Below are positions 5,416 to 13,323 of a stretch of DNA of 13,617 nt, piece after piece (within the stretch, counting starts at the first letter, position 1; each line of letters begins with the position of its first letter). The DNA lies in contig FR903543.1 of the NCBI GenBank assembly GCA_000438075.1, positions 1 through 13,617 of the forward strand, given 5' to 3'. The DNA is from Clostridium sp. CAG:609. Its GTDB lineage: Bacteria; Bacillota_I; Bacilli_A; RF39; UBA660. Under the pieces are notes generated by a model. It was not told the origin of the DNA, did not search any database, and was given only the letters and a program-made list of their open reading frames with translations. The position numbers and the translations under genes were made by a program.

Positions 5416-7284
5416 TTAGAATCCTCCGCCGGAACGACCTCCGCCACCAAATCCTCCACCTGATGAGAAACCTCCACCATGTCCACCAAATGAACCACCT
5501 GATGAACTTGTTGATTCTCTTGTTATTGCTCTTTGTGCTCCATTATATGCTTGATTAACGGAATCATTTAATATTGATGAAAAATTGTAATTATTAATAA
5601 ATATATATGTATTATTATTCATATTTGAAACATCTATTTCTTTTATTTTTACATTCATATCTTTTTGAACCTTTTTAGCTAAACCAAATATTGTTGCATA
5701 TACTAAGTATCTTTCCCAAAGTATTACTTCAGGTAATTCTTTAGTGCTAAATGAACCAAAGTCATTTAAGAAGTTTTTAAATGCTTTCCATTTAGCATAG
5801 TGTTCAATACCTTTTTTACTTTTTCTTTTTATAAAACATGTATAAATTAGAAAAATAAGTGCTAATGGAATTAATAAATGTAATAATGAAAAATCAACAT
5901 GGAATGTAAATGAACCAGCAAAATCTATTAAAATTGCTATTATTAACATTATTATTCCCCATACATATTTACCTTTTAGATTATCAAAGAATTTTTCTTT
6001 TTTACCATCTTCCATTACTTTGTTTTTCCATTTAGTATAACTATTCATAAATGTATCACAAGTTTTAGTACTTGATGCATATTTTTTTAATTCTTTTGTT
6101 GTAAATGTATCGTTACATCCAACTTTACTAAATAAAAAATCTACCAAAATGTTTTCTGTATTATTTAAATTATCTCTGGTTTTTAAAGTAAATATATAGT
6201 TTTTATCATCCGATGGATCTTTTTGTGCTTCAACGTTTTTCTTGTAAATTAAGTTCATAATTGATGCACTCATTGCATTAGGTGTTATATTATAATTCAT
6301 TAAATAATCTATTACTTCAACATTATAATCATCTATGAAGTCTCTATTATATTTATGATTAAATTCTGGTTTTCTTTCTTTATCATATTTAAAATAAACA
6401 TATATCCATACTAGTAATAATGCTATTACATAAATCTTACTTATTGTTTCAAATGTATTAAATATTAGTCTTTCTCTTCTTATATTTTCTAAATCTTGTC
6501 TTACAATATCATCTTCATGATTTATTATTTCTTCTAATACATTTTCATTATTAAACTTTTTAAATGCTGTGTAATTAAATGCTTCTTTTGGTACTAGTGT
6601 TCTAAAATCTACTGGGGAATTTGGTCTTAAATAATCTAGTGATGCTATAATTGTTGTATAATTATCACTTATATTATCTATAGATGAACTACCTGTTAAA
6701 TCACCATGAAACCACCAATGGAAATCTTCTTTATTTAAATTTGTTGGATAATTAATTCTTATTTTTAAGTCATATATACGGTCATTAAATTGATCACCAA
6801 AAAAGTTCCAATAATATTCTATACAATCATTATGTGATATTGCTACATCTTTTAAAACATATTTAAATAAGAATGCTGTTGTATTATTATTTGTACTATA
6901 ATACATTCTATATTTTTTTTCATTTATTCCTATTGTTTCTATATATTTTAATATATCTCCATTATTTGCATAACTAACTTTATTAAATTCTGGATATACA
7001 AATTTCCAATTTTTAATATCTATATCTTCTTCATCTATGTTTGTATTTCCAAATATTTTTATATCTTCCATAGAACTTGCACTATAAGAATCATTAGTGT
7101 TATATTCTATACCTACTTCATAACCATTAAATGTACCTTTCATTACAATTAATTCTTCTACAGACATATCTCCATTATCTTCTAGTGTGGCATTAATATA
7201 ATAATGTTTTATATCATAATTTGCAGCACTTGCAAATAACGGAAATGTTAAAAAACATAATAATGCTATAAATATTTTTTTCAT
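5416..7284 (-). CDS. DUF2207-type membrane protein with Gly-rich tail
   Basis: The 622-residue protein has a Sec signal peptide (1-20, ending FPLFASA). A long extracellular beta-rich part runs from about 21 to 275, with the DUF2207-type opening YDIKHYYINATLEDNGDMSV. Membrane segments lie at about 282-300, 441-460 and 466-484, and a Gly/Ser tail (593-622) is built of GGGF-like repeats. The layout is that of the DUF2207 'predicted membrane protein' family, often encoded next to LemA, as here. Its biochemical role is unknown. The start has AAGGTGAG closely upstream. The gene lies 40 bp after lemA, with a terminator-like hairpin in the gap, so it probably receives only read-through transcription. 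Confidence 0.88.
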   Translation of the reverse strand: MKKIFIALLCFLTFPLFASAANYDIKHYYINATLEDNGDMSVEELIVMKGTFNGYEVGIEYNTNDSYSASSMEDIKIFGNTNIDEEDIDIKNWKFVYPEFNKVSYANNGDILKYIETIGINEKKYRMYYSTNNNTTAFLFKYVLKDVAISHNDCIEYYWNFFGDQFNDRIYDLKIRINYPTNLNKEDFHWWFHGDLTGSSSIDNISDNYTTIIASLDYLRPNSPVDFRTLVPKEAFNYTAFKKFNNENVLEEIINHEDDIVRQDLENIRRERLIFNTFETISKIYVIALLLVWIYVYFKYDKERKPEFNHKYNRDFIDDYNVEVIDYLMNYNITPNAMSASIMNLIYKKNVEAQKDPSDDKNYIFTLKTRDNLNNTENILVDFLFSKVGCNDTFTTKELKKYASSTKTCDTFMNSYTKWKNKVMEDGKKEKFFDNLKGKYVWGIIMLIIAILIDFAGSFTFHVDFSLLHLLIPLALIFLIYTCFIKRKSKKGIEHYAKWKAFKNFLNDFGSFSTKELPEVILWERYLVYATIFGLAKKVQKDMNVKIKEIDVSNMNNNTYIFINNYNFSSILNDSVNQAYNGAQRAITRESTSSSGGSFGGHGGGFSSGGGFGGGGRSGGGF

Positions 7285-7302
7285 TTAACTCACCTTCTTT
7301 TT

Positions 7303-7325
7303 AAAAAAAGACGTTTAGAACGTCT
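7303..7325 (-). terminator. Attenuator-like hairpin between lemA and the DUF2207 gene
   Basis: On the minus strand AGACGTT-CTA-AACGTCT (7309-7325) forms a tight 7-bp stem followed by seven T residues. It begins in the lemA stop codon. No separate promoter is evident for the downstream gene, so partial termination would lower its expression relative to lemA. Confidence 0.75.
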
Positions 7326-7876
7326 TAGAATTTAACTGAAACATTTTGTCGTTCTGTTTCATTCGCTTCAAAGAATGCTTCTTTATTAAATTTAAATAAA
7401 CTTGCTATGATATTACTTGGTACCATAGATACTTTATTATTATAAAGCATTACTGTATCATTATAGAATTGTCGAGCTGAAGCAATTTTACTTTCAGTTT
7501 GAGTTAGTTCTTCTTGTAAATGTTGAAAATTAGTATTTGCTTTTAAATCTGGATAAGACTCAGTTAATGCAAATAACTTAGATATTGCTTGAGTTAATTC
7601 TCCATCAGCTTTCATTTGTGCTTCAGGGGTTCCTGCAGTAACATAAGTATTACGAGCTTTAATAACAGCTTCTAATGTTTCAGATTCATGTTTAGTATAA
7701 CCTTTGACAGTTTCAACTAAGTTTGGTATTAAATCAAATCTTCTTTTTAATTGAACATCGATTTGTGCCCATTGATCTTTTACTCTATTTCTTAATGCAA
7801 TTAATTTATTATATGTATTAATTACCCAAAGAACTAATAAAACTAAAACTATGATTAATATTATCCACCATTTCAT
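7325..7876 (-). CDS. lemA: LemA family membrane protein
   Basis: LemA proteins have one N-terminal membrane helix followed by a long antiparallel helical bundle on the other side. Here residues 1-20 are the helix (MKWWIILIIVLVLLVLWVI). They are followed by YNKLIALRNRVKDQWAQIDV and QLKRRFDLIPNLVETVKGY, the family signature, and later by a KFNKEAFFEA..ET...VSVKF end. Length is 183 residues, typical. An ATG six bases further upstream (7880-7882) is rejected because it touches the AAGGAGG ribosome binding site (7883-7889); ATG 7874-7876 is six bases from it. The gene is first in a two-gene unit with the DUF2207 protein. The function of LemA is not established; envelope-related roles are proposed for the family. 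Confidence 0.95.
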   Translation of the reverse strand: MKWWIILIIVLVLLVLWVINTYNKLIALRNRVKDQWAQIDVQLKRRFDLIPNLVETVKGYTKHESETLEAVIKARNTYVTAGTPEAQMKADGELTQAISKLFALTESYPDLKANTNFQHLQEELTQTESKIASARQFYNDTVMLYNNKVSMVPSNIIASLFKFNKEAFFEANETERQNVSVKF

Positions 7877-7895
7877 AAACATCCTCCTTAAAATA

Positions 7896-7924
7896 ATTTT
7901 ATCATAATTAATAAATAATATAAA
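7896..7924 (-). promoter_or_regulatory. lemA promoter
   Basis: On the minus strand an extended -10 TGA-TAAAAT (7896-7901) lies 17 bp from a weak -35 TTTATA (7919-7924). It falls in the 68-bp gap after smc, where no clear smc terminator is seen. Confidence 0.5.
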
Positions 7925-7944
7925 TATTTTTTTAAAACTTTACA

Positions 7945-10875
7945 TTAATTTTCTAATTTAGCACTAACTATTTTACTTACACCAGATTCTTGCATTGTTA
8001 TACCATATAATGAATCTGCATATTCCATCATTCTCTTTTTATGGGTTATAACAATAAATTGACTTCTTGATTTTTCTTCACTTAAGTATTTACCAAACAT
8101 ATCAACATTTACTTCATCTAGAGCAGCTTCTGCTTCATCTAGTATTACAAATGGTGATGGTTTTACTTCAAGCATTGCAAATAATAAACATATTGCAGTT
8201 AGAGCTTTTTCTCCACCAGATAATGATACTGGTGAATTAATTTTCTTTCCTGGTGGAATAGCTATAATATCTATACCTGTATTAAGCAAATCATCTGGAT
8301 TACTCAACTGTAGTTCTCCTTTTCCACCTTTAAACATCATTTTAAATATTTTACTAAATTCTTTCTTTATACTTTCAAATGATTTAGCAAATTTTTCTAC
8401 CATAATATCATCCATTTCATTAATGATACCTTTTAATTCAGTTGATGCACTTTCTAAATCAAACTTTTGACTAGTTAAAAATTCATATCTTTTAGAAAGT
8501 CTTTCATATTCATCAATAGAACCAGTGTTAACATTACCTAAGCTATTTAATTCTTTTTTAAGATTTTGGCAATGACTTCTTGCTATATCAGGATCCATTT
8601 CTAGATTATATTTTACTTGAGCTGCTTCATATGTTAAGTTATATTCATTATTTAATGAATCAAGTAAGTTATCTAGTTTTACTTCAAGTTTTCCACTTGA
8701 TACTTCTTTGTTTTTAAGTTCACTATTTATAGCATTATAACTATTATTTGAGTCCCTTAGTTCATGATCAATAATTGCTATTTCATCATTTAAATTATTT
8801 TTTTCTTTAGTAATACTCTTAATATCTTTTTCAATTAATTCTTTATTTTCACTTAATTTATTTATTTCATTCATTAATTCTATTAAGTGTTCATCTAATT
8901 TATTTGATTTTAAATCATTGATACCCTCGAGTTCACTAGTTACATTTTTATATTCTTCAGTAACTCTACTTAGGTTAGTCTTTTTATTAAATAATTCATC
9001 ATTTAGTAATATTACATATTTATTTAATACTGTTTCTCTTTCTGTTAGTTCTTCTTCTTTATCATTAAGACTTGTTACTTCACTTGATAAATCTTTAATA
9101 TTTATTTCTAATTTTTGTAAATCAGATTTTAATTTATTTAATTCATTTTTTTCATTTAACATGGTATTTTTCTTACTTGTTCCACCGGTGATTGAACCTC
9201 CGATATGAAGAATTTCTCCATCTAGGGATACAACTTTGTATTTATAGTTTATTAATTTACCTACGATATTTAGAGTTCTTTCATTATCAACAAGTATTAC
9301 TTGACCAAGTTGATTTTCAATGATATTTTTGTATTTAGCATCATAATTTACTAAATCACTTAGAATACCAATATAACCATTTATATTTTTTATATCATTT
9401 ATTATTTCACTAGATGCTAAACGTCCTTTTATAACATTAAGTGGGAAAAATGTTGCACGACCTAATTTTCTTTCTTTTAGAAAATCTATTGCATTTATGG
9501 CACTGTTCTCATTTTCCACAACAAGATAGTTACTAGCTGCACCTAGTGCTATATCTGTTGCAATCATATAATTATCTGGTATATCAATAAGTTTTCCAAT
9601 GGTATTATGTATTCCATATAATCTTGGATTATTTAATATATTTCTTACTGATTGGGGAGCTGATTCTGCACTTAAAATGTTATTTTCTAATATTTCTATT
9701 TTATTTTCAAGTAAGAACTTTTTCTTATTTTGTTCAAGTAGTGCATTAGTACTTGTACTTTTTTTAACCTTTAAAACAAGTAATTCATTTTTAACATCTT
9801 CACCTTTTTTTCTTTCATCTGCGATACTTTTTTCAATATCTTCAACTTCACGAGTTAATATTGTTATATTTTTATTTAGTGATAATTCTTGTTCTTTTAA
9901 CTTCATTAAGTTATTATCAATGATTGTTTGATTACTTTCATATTTTTGTCTTTCAATAGTAAGTTTCTTTTCACCATTTAAATCACTGATTTGTTCCGTT
10001 ATCTTAAGAAGTTCTTCTCTTTTTTTATTTACAGCATCTTCAAGTTCAATATTTTTTAGTTTTAATTTTTCAAGTTCAACACTTTTTCCATCATCTTTTA
10101 GAGTCACTAACTTTTCTTTTAGACTTTTTATTTCTTCAGTAATTTTACTATATTCTAAATTTAAATCAGTAATATCTTTAGCAATTAAAGCAATATCTAT
10201 ACTTTCTAACTCACCTTTTATAGATAAGTATTTTTTAGCAACGATAGATTGTTCTTTTAAAGGTTCTACAGTTTTAGATAATTCATCAATAATTAGTTTT
10301 ATTCTTGTTAAGTTTTCTTCAGTTTTTTCTAACTTTTTTAGACTTTCTTCTTTACGTTTTTTATATTTTAAAACACCTGCTGCACTTTCAAATATAATTC
10401 TTCGATCACTTGATTTTGAATTAACTATATCTGTTACATTACCTTGACTTATTATATTAAATGCATTAACACCTGCACCAGAATCTATAAAAAGATCTGT
10501 GAAATCTTTTAATCTAACACGAGCATTATTTATATAATATTCATTTTCTCCGGTTGCATAAACTATTCTTTTTATTTCAACTTCATTAAAATCACTATGA
10601 AGATAATGGTCTTTATTATCAAAAACTAATGCAACCATTGCTCTTTTTTGAGCTTCTCTTGATTCACTTCCACTAAAAATACAATCAGTCATATTATTTT
10701 GACCACGTAAAGATTTAACAGATTGTTCACCTAAAACCCATCTTACTGCATCAACAATATTACTTTTACCTGATCCATTTGGTCCAACTATTCCTGTTAT
10801 ACCTGGATTTATTTCTAAATCTAATTTATCTGCAAAAGACTTGAAGCCTTGTGCTCTAATACTTTTTAAATACAT
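7945..10875 (-). CDS. smc: Chromosome segregation ATPase SMC, short-armed
   Basis: SMC with ScpA and ScpB forms the bacterial condensin that extrudes DNA loops and separates sister chromosomes. The N-terminal head has Walker A GPNGSGKS (31-38). The C-terminal head has the ABC signature LSGGEKAL (885-892), Walker B FVILDEAEA (909-917) and a D-loop ALDE. Between the heads are two coiled-coil arms (about 170-400 and 575-815) around a hinge (about 405-570) with the conserved GxxGGS.TGG end (residues 553-565). Total length is 976, against about 1186 in B. subtilis, and the loss is shared about equally by the two arms; head and hinge are complete. Mycoplasma SMCs are of similar length. The start ATG directly abuts the rnc stop (TAGATG), implying translational coupling. 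The usual neighbour ftsY does not follow. Confidence 0.97.
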   Translation of the reverse strand: MYLKSIRAQGFKSFADKLDLEINPGITGIVGPNGSGKSNIVDAVRWVLGEQSVKSLRGQNNMTDCIFSGSESREAQKRAMVALVFDNKDHYLHSDFNEVEIKRIVYATGENEYYINNARVRLKDFTDLFIDSGAGVNAFNIISQGNVTDIVNSKSSDRRIIFESAAGVLKYKKRKEESLKKLEKTEENLTRIKLIIDELSKTVEPLKEQSIVAKKYLSIKGELESIDIALIAKDITDLNLEYSKITEEIKSLKEKLVTLKDDGKSVELEKLKLKNIELEDAVNKKREELLKITEQISDLNGEKKLTIERQKYESNQTIIDNNLMKLKEQELSLNKNITILTREVEDIEKSIADERKKGEDVKNELLVLKVKKSTSTNALLEQNKKKFLLENKIEILENNILSAESAPQSVRNILNNPRLYGIHNTIGKLIDIPDNYMIATDIALGAASNYLVVENENSAINAIDFLKERKLGRATFFPLNVIKGRLASSEIINDIKNINGYIGILSDLVNYDAKYKNIIENQLGQVILVDNERTLNIVGKLINYKYKVVSLDGEILHIGGSITGGTSKKNTMLNEKNELNKLKSDLQKLEINIKDLSSEVTSLNDKEEELTERETVLNKYVILLNDELFNKKTNLSRVTEEYKNVTSELEGINDLKSNKLDEHLIELMNEINKLSENKELIEKDIKSITKEKNNLNDEIAIIDHELRDSNNSYNAINSELKNKEVSSGKLEVKLDNLLDSLNNEYNLTYEAAQVKYNLEMDPDIARSHCQNLKKELNSLGNVNTGSIDEYERLSKRYEFLTSQKFDLESASTELKGIINEMDDIMVEKFAKSFESIKKEFSKIFKMMFKGGKGELQLSNPDDLLNTGIDIIAIPPGKKINSPVSLSGGEKALTAICLLFAMLEVKPSPFVILDEAEAALDEVNVDMFGKYLSEEKSRSQFIVITHKKRMMEYADSLYGITMQESGVSKIVSAKLEN

Positions 10876-11526
10876 CTATTTCACCGCACTTTTCTTTAAA
10901 GCATCTAAAGCTGCATTTTGTTCTGCTTCTTTTTTGCTTTTGCCTTTTCCTTTTCCATATATTATATTATCAATTTTTACCACCATTTCAAATGTTTTAT
11001 CATGAGCTTCACCATATTCATTTATTAAAACATATTCAAGTGATTTTCTACTTGTTTGAACTGCTTCTTGAAGTTTCGTTTTATAATCAGTATTGAAGTC
11101 ACTATTTTTATTTATATAAGGGATAATGATATCATCTAAGTATTTTTTAGCTACTTCATAACCTTGGTCTAGATAGATACATGCTGTTATGGCTTCAAAT
11201 ACATCTGCTATAATTGTATCATTTAAATTATGCATTTGACCATGACCTAATCTAATGTATTTATCTATACCTAAGCTTTTGGCATAAGTAGCTAGTGCTT
11301 TTTCGCAGACATAGTTTGCCCTTAGTTTTGTCATTTCTCCTTCTGGATAATTTGTGTTTAAATAAAAATATTCACTTGTTACTGCTTCAAGTATGGCATC
11401 ACCTAGATACTCTAATCTTTCGTAGTTATCAGTATTATGTTCATTTGAATAACTTGTATGAGTTAATGCAGTAAGTAACATATCCTTATTTTTTACTTCA
11501 ACACCTAATTTTTTTAGAAATTCCAT
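10876..11526 (-). CDS. rnc: Ribonuclease III
   Basis: This double-strand-specific endoribonuclease processes rRNA precursors and structured mRNAs. The catalytic signature is ERLEYLGDA (36-44), with E39 and D43. The second acidic cluster is D108/E111 in ADVFEAI. The C-terminal double-stranded RNA-binding domain (about 146-213) begins with DYKTKLQEAVQ and includes GKGKGKSKKEAEQNAA near its end. Length 216 is normal. AGGAAGGA lies upstream of ATG 11524-11526. It is co-transcribed with smc, the conserved rnc-smc pair of Firmicutes, from the promoter at 11550-11578. Confidence 0.97.
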   Translation of the reverse strand: MEFLKKLGVEVKNKDMLLTALTHTSYSNEHNTDNYERLEYLGDAILEAVTSEYFYLNTNYPEGEMTKLRANYVCEKALATYAKSLGIDKYIRLGHGQMHNLNDTIIADVFEAITACIYLDQGYEVAKKYLDDIIIPYINKNSDFNTDYKTKLQEAVQTSRKSLEYVLINEYGEAHDKTFEMVVKIDNIIYGKGKGKSKKEAEQNAALDALKKSAVK

Positions 11527-11549
11527 GTTATCAAATCCTTCCTCTTAAC

Positions 11550-11578
11550 ATTATAACAAATTTTTTCTTATTTGAAAA
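11550..11578 (-). promoter_or_regulatory. Promoter of rnc-smc
   Basis: On the minus strand, -10 TATAAT (11550-11555) lies 17 bp from -35 TTTTCA (11573-11578). It is divergent from the yidD promoter, whose -35 box begins 2 bp away. Confidence 0.75.
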
Positions 11579-11580
11579 CA

Positions 11581-11609
11581 TTTACAAACAAAGAAATATT
11601 TGATACAAT
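11581..11609 (+). promoter_or_regulatory. Promoter of yidD and the lipoprotein gene
   Basis: -35 TTTACA (11581-11586), a 17-bp spacer and extended -10 TGA-TACAAT (11604-11609) predict a start near 11616. That is only a base or two from the AGGGTGG ribosome binding site (11615-11621), so the leader is extremely short. Confidence 0.75.
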
Positions 11610-11617
11610 TTTTAAGG

Positions 11618-11845
11618 GTGGTATTTATTAAAAAAATTATTATTTATTTAATACGTGCTTATCAAGTTACACCCATGCATGCTCACTTTATGTGTAGATA
11701 TAAACCTACTTGTAGTGAGTATATGGTACAGGCTTTAGAAACCTATGGGTTATTTAAAGGATTATACTTGGGAATTAAAAGAATTCTTAGATGTAACCCT
11801 TTTGGAAAATGTGGATTTGATCCATTAAAGAAAGAAGGAAAATAA
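11618..11845 (+). CDS. yidD: YidD, membrane protein insertion efficiency factor
   Basis: YidD is a small membrane-associated protein that assists YidC-dependent insertion. The family core is complete: an amphipathic N-terminus (KKIIIYLIRAYQ), then CRYKPTCSEYMVQALETYG, then LGIKRILRCNPFGKCGFDPL. The start is uncertain. TTG at 11600 opens the frame but lies in the -10 region of the likely promoter. GTG at 11618 is given here as the first standard start that can be transcribed, though it would sit at the very 5' end. Comparison with the usual M-K-K start and the position of AGGGTGG would favour a non-standard ATT at 11627. The protein is 72-75 residues. The stop overlaps the next ATG by one base (TAATG). 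Confidence 0.9.
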   Translation: MVFIKKIIIYLIRAYQVTPMHAHFMCRYKPTCSEYMVQALETYGLFKGLYLGIKRILRCNPFGKCGFDPLKKEGK

Positions 11846-12705
11846 TGAAATTAAAAAAAATAATACTTATGTTGATACCCTTGATGTTTTTGACGGGTTG
11901 TAATTTAAAGAAAGATAATTTAGAGAGTGCAACAATTTATACGACGATTTATCCGATTAAGTATTTAACTGAGTTTTTGTATAAAGATTATGCAACAATT
12001 GAAAGTATTTATCCAAGTGGTGCTGATGTTGTAAGTTATGAGTTAACTAGTAAACAAATAAAGAAGTATGCTAAAGCTGATTTATTTATCTATAATGGAT
12101 TAAGTAATGAAAAAACTATTACAAAGAATTTAATTAATAAAAATAAAAACTTACTTATAATTGATGTATCAAATGGTTTATCTTATACATATGGGGTTAA
12201 AGAATTATGGATGAGTCCGAATAACTATTTGATGCTTGCTAAAAATATTAAGGATTATTTAAAAGAATATTTAGATAGTAAAATTATTGTAAATTATGTT
12301 GATCAAAAATATGAAGATTTAGCAGAAATACTTTCACTAAAAGATGCTGAGTTAAGATCAATTGGTAAAGAAGCTAAAGAAAAAGGAACAAATACAATTG
12401 TAGTAAGTGATAATGTGTTTAAGTTTTTAGAAAATTATGATTTTAATGTTGTATCTTTAGATGAAGAAACTTTGACCGAAGGAACTCTTAATTCAATAAG
12501 AAATAATTTCAAAAAAGAAAATTATAATACAATATTGGTACTTGATAATAATTACACTGATAATATAAATTCTATAATAAATGATTATAAGGCAAAAGCT
12601 ATAGATGTTAAGTCAATGATTAACGTAGATAGTGATAATACCGATGATTATTTGACAGTTATGCAAGATTTAATCGATAATATTAGAAATATATGCTTAA
12701 ATTGA
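11845..12705 (+). CDS. ZnuA/TroA-fold lipoprotein lacking metal-ligand histidines
   Basis: The 286-residue protein has a lipoprotein signal with lipobox LTGC (C19), so it is anchored outside the membrane. Its pattern is that of metal-binding (cluster A-I, zinc/manganese) ABC solute-binding proteins: IYTTIYPIKYLTEFL, YPSGADVVSYELTSKQI, ADLFIYNGL.NE, an LWMSP block, and VVSDNVFKFLENYDF. In functional members histidines lie in the equivalents of DVHSYE, DPH.W and SHNAFGY. Here these are V63, E120 and about D189, and the whole protein contains no histidine. No ABC ATPase or permease gene follows. It is therefore either a divergent binder of something else, using carboxylates or no metal, or a decayed but intact reading frame. 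It is translated by overlap with yidD. Confidence 0.8.
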   Translation: MKLKKIILMLIPLMFLTGCNLKKDNLESATIYTTIYPIKYLTEFLYKDYATIESIYPSGADVVSYELTSKQIKKYAKADLFIYNGLSNEKTITKNLINKNKNLLIIDVSNGLSYTYGVKELWMSPNNYLMLAKNIKDYLKEYLDSKIIVNYVDQKYEDLAEILSLKDAELRSIGKEAKEKGTNTIVVSDNVFKFLENYDFNVVSLDEETLTEGTLNSIRNNFKKENYNTILVLDNNYTDNINSIINDYKAKAIDVKSMINVDSDNTDDYLTVMQDLIDNIRNICLN

Positions 12706-12734
12706 TTGACAAGTCGCTACTTTTATAATAAAAT
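12706..12734 (+). promoter_or_regulatory. tRNA-Ser promoter
   Basis: Consensus -35 TTGACA (12706-12711) starts one base after the upstream stop codon. A 17-bp spacer leads to -10 TAAAAT (12729-12734). CTACTT (12717-12722) and AAGTAG (12739-12744) form a small inverted repeat around the -10. The start is expected near 12741, just ahead of the tRNA. Confidence 0.8.
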
Positions 12735-12749
12735 ATAGAAGTAGCTTGT

Positions 12750-12842
12750 GGAGTAGTACTCAAGAGGCTGAAGAGGGATCCCTGCTAAGGATTTAGGTCG
12801 GCGAATGCTGGCGCGGAGGTTCAAATCCTCTCTACTCCGCCA
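12750..12842 (+). tRNA. tRNA-Ser (anticodon GCU)
   Basis: The 93-nt class II tRNA has acceptor GGAGTAG / CTACTCC, discriminator G and an encoded CCA (12840-12842). The anticodon stem GATCC / GGATT holds the loop CTGCTAA with anticodon GCT at 12784-12786, reading AGC/AGU. The long variable arm (GGTCGGCG...TGGCGC) and the T-loop TTCAAAT confirm a serine tRNA. Confidence 0.97.
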
Positions 12843-12853
12843 TTTAGTTATTT

Positions 12854-12881
12854 AAATTTCCTAGAAATGGGAAGTTTTTTT
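12854..12881 (+). terminator. tRNA-Ser terminator
   Basis: AAATTTCC (12854-12861) pairs with GGGAAGTT (12869-12876) with one mismatch and one G-T pair, and runs into seven T residues ending at 12881. It lies 11 bases past the tRNA. Confidence 0.75.
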
Positions 12882-12882
12882 G

Positions 12883-13254
12883 TTACATTTTTTTATTTTT
12901 CAATTTATCAACAGTAGCTTTTCTTACGGGATATATAGTAGAAACAAAAGCACTTGTTTCATTGATATTAACAACAACACACACAAATTCTTTCACTCTC
13001 TTATAATATCTTATTGAATTTTTCACTTTATCATAATACATGAAATATGGTTTAGAAATAATCATTGGTATTTCAGTTAACGTTTTATTAAAACTATCAA
13101 CACTTATAAAATCATTTAAATGTTTTTACACGTGATAAATTAAACCTAAAGATTGTTCAATTTTAAAATTAGAATATCTACTTATCCCATTCTTTGTACA
13201 AAATTTACTATCTATTTTACCAACTGTTTTATTTTTATATTTTTTACCTGCCAT
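12883..13254 (-). pseudogene. Broken PBECR-type phage nuclease gene
   Basis: One frame runs from ATG 13252-13254, with AGGAG nine bases upstream (13264-13268), to TAA 12883-12885. A single TAA at 13126-13128 interrupts it after 42 codons. Without that stop it encodes about 122 residues. The N-part is basic (MAGKKYKNKTVGKID). The C-part reads IPMIISKPYFMYYDK...SIRYYKRV...VVVN...FVSTIYPV, the strand pattern of phage barnase/EndoU/colicin/RelE-like (PBECR) nuclease domains. The stop falls inside HV-stop-KH, where the family carries its catalytic His-containing helix. A lone substitution explains it (for example AAA or TTA to TAA), so the gene is recently inactivated or, less likely, read through. 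It would be fed by transcripts passing the upstream RNA terminator. Confidence 0.6.
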
Positions 13255-13288
13255 CAAAACCAACTCCTAAACCTATAATTAATATTCT

Positions 13289-13323
13289 AAAAAATAAAGC
13301 CTATACTCTAATGAATATAGGCT
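13289..13323 (-). terminator. Intrinsic terminator of the structured RNA
   Basis: On the minus strand AGCCTATA / TATAGGCT (13298-13323), an 8-bp stem with a 10-base loop, is followed by TTTATTTTTT (13289-13298). It stands between the structured RNA and the broken nuclease gene. Confidence 0.9.

Noticed and set aside
5376..5558. Plus-strand frame of repetitive Leu/His composition
   Set aside because: It is the antisense of the Gly/Ser-rich tail of the DUF2207 gene and part of its terminator.
8918..9931. Plus-strand Ser/Phe-rich frames inside smc
   Set aside because: They are antisense of the Lys/Glu/Asn-rich coiled-coil codons; no ribosome binding sites or family resemblance.
12750..12842. 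Integration (att) site at tRNA-Ser
   Set aside because: No second copy of the tRNA 3' end was found in the window and no integrase gene is present.
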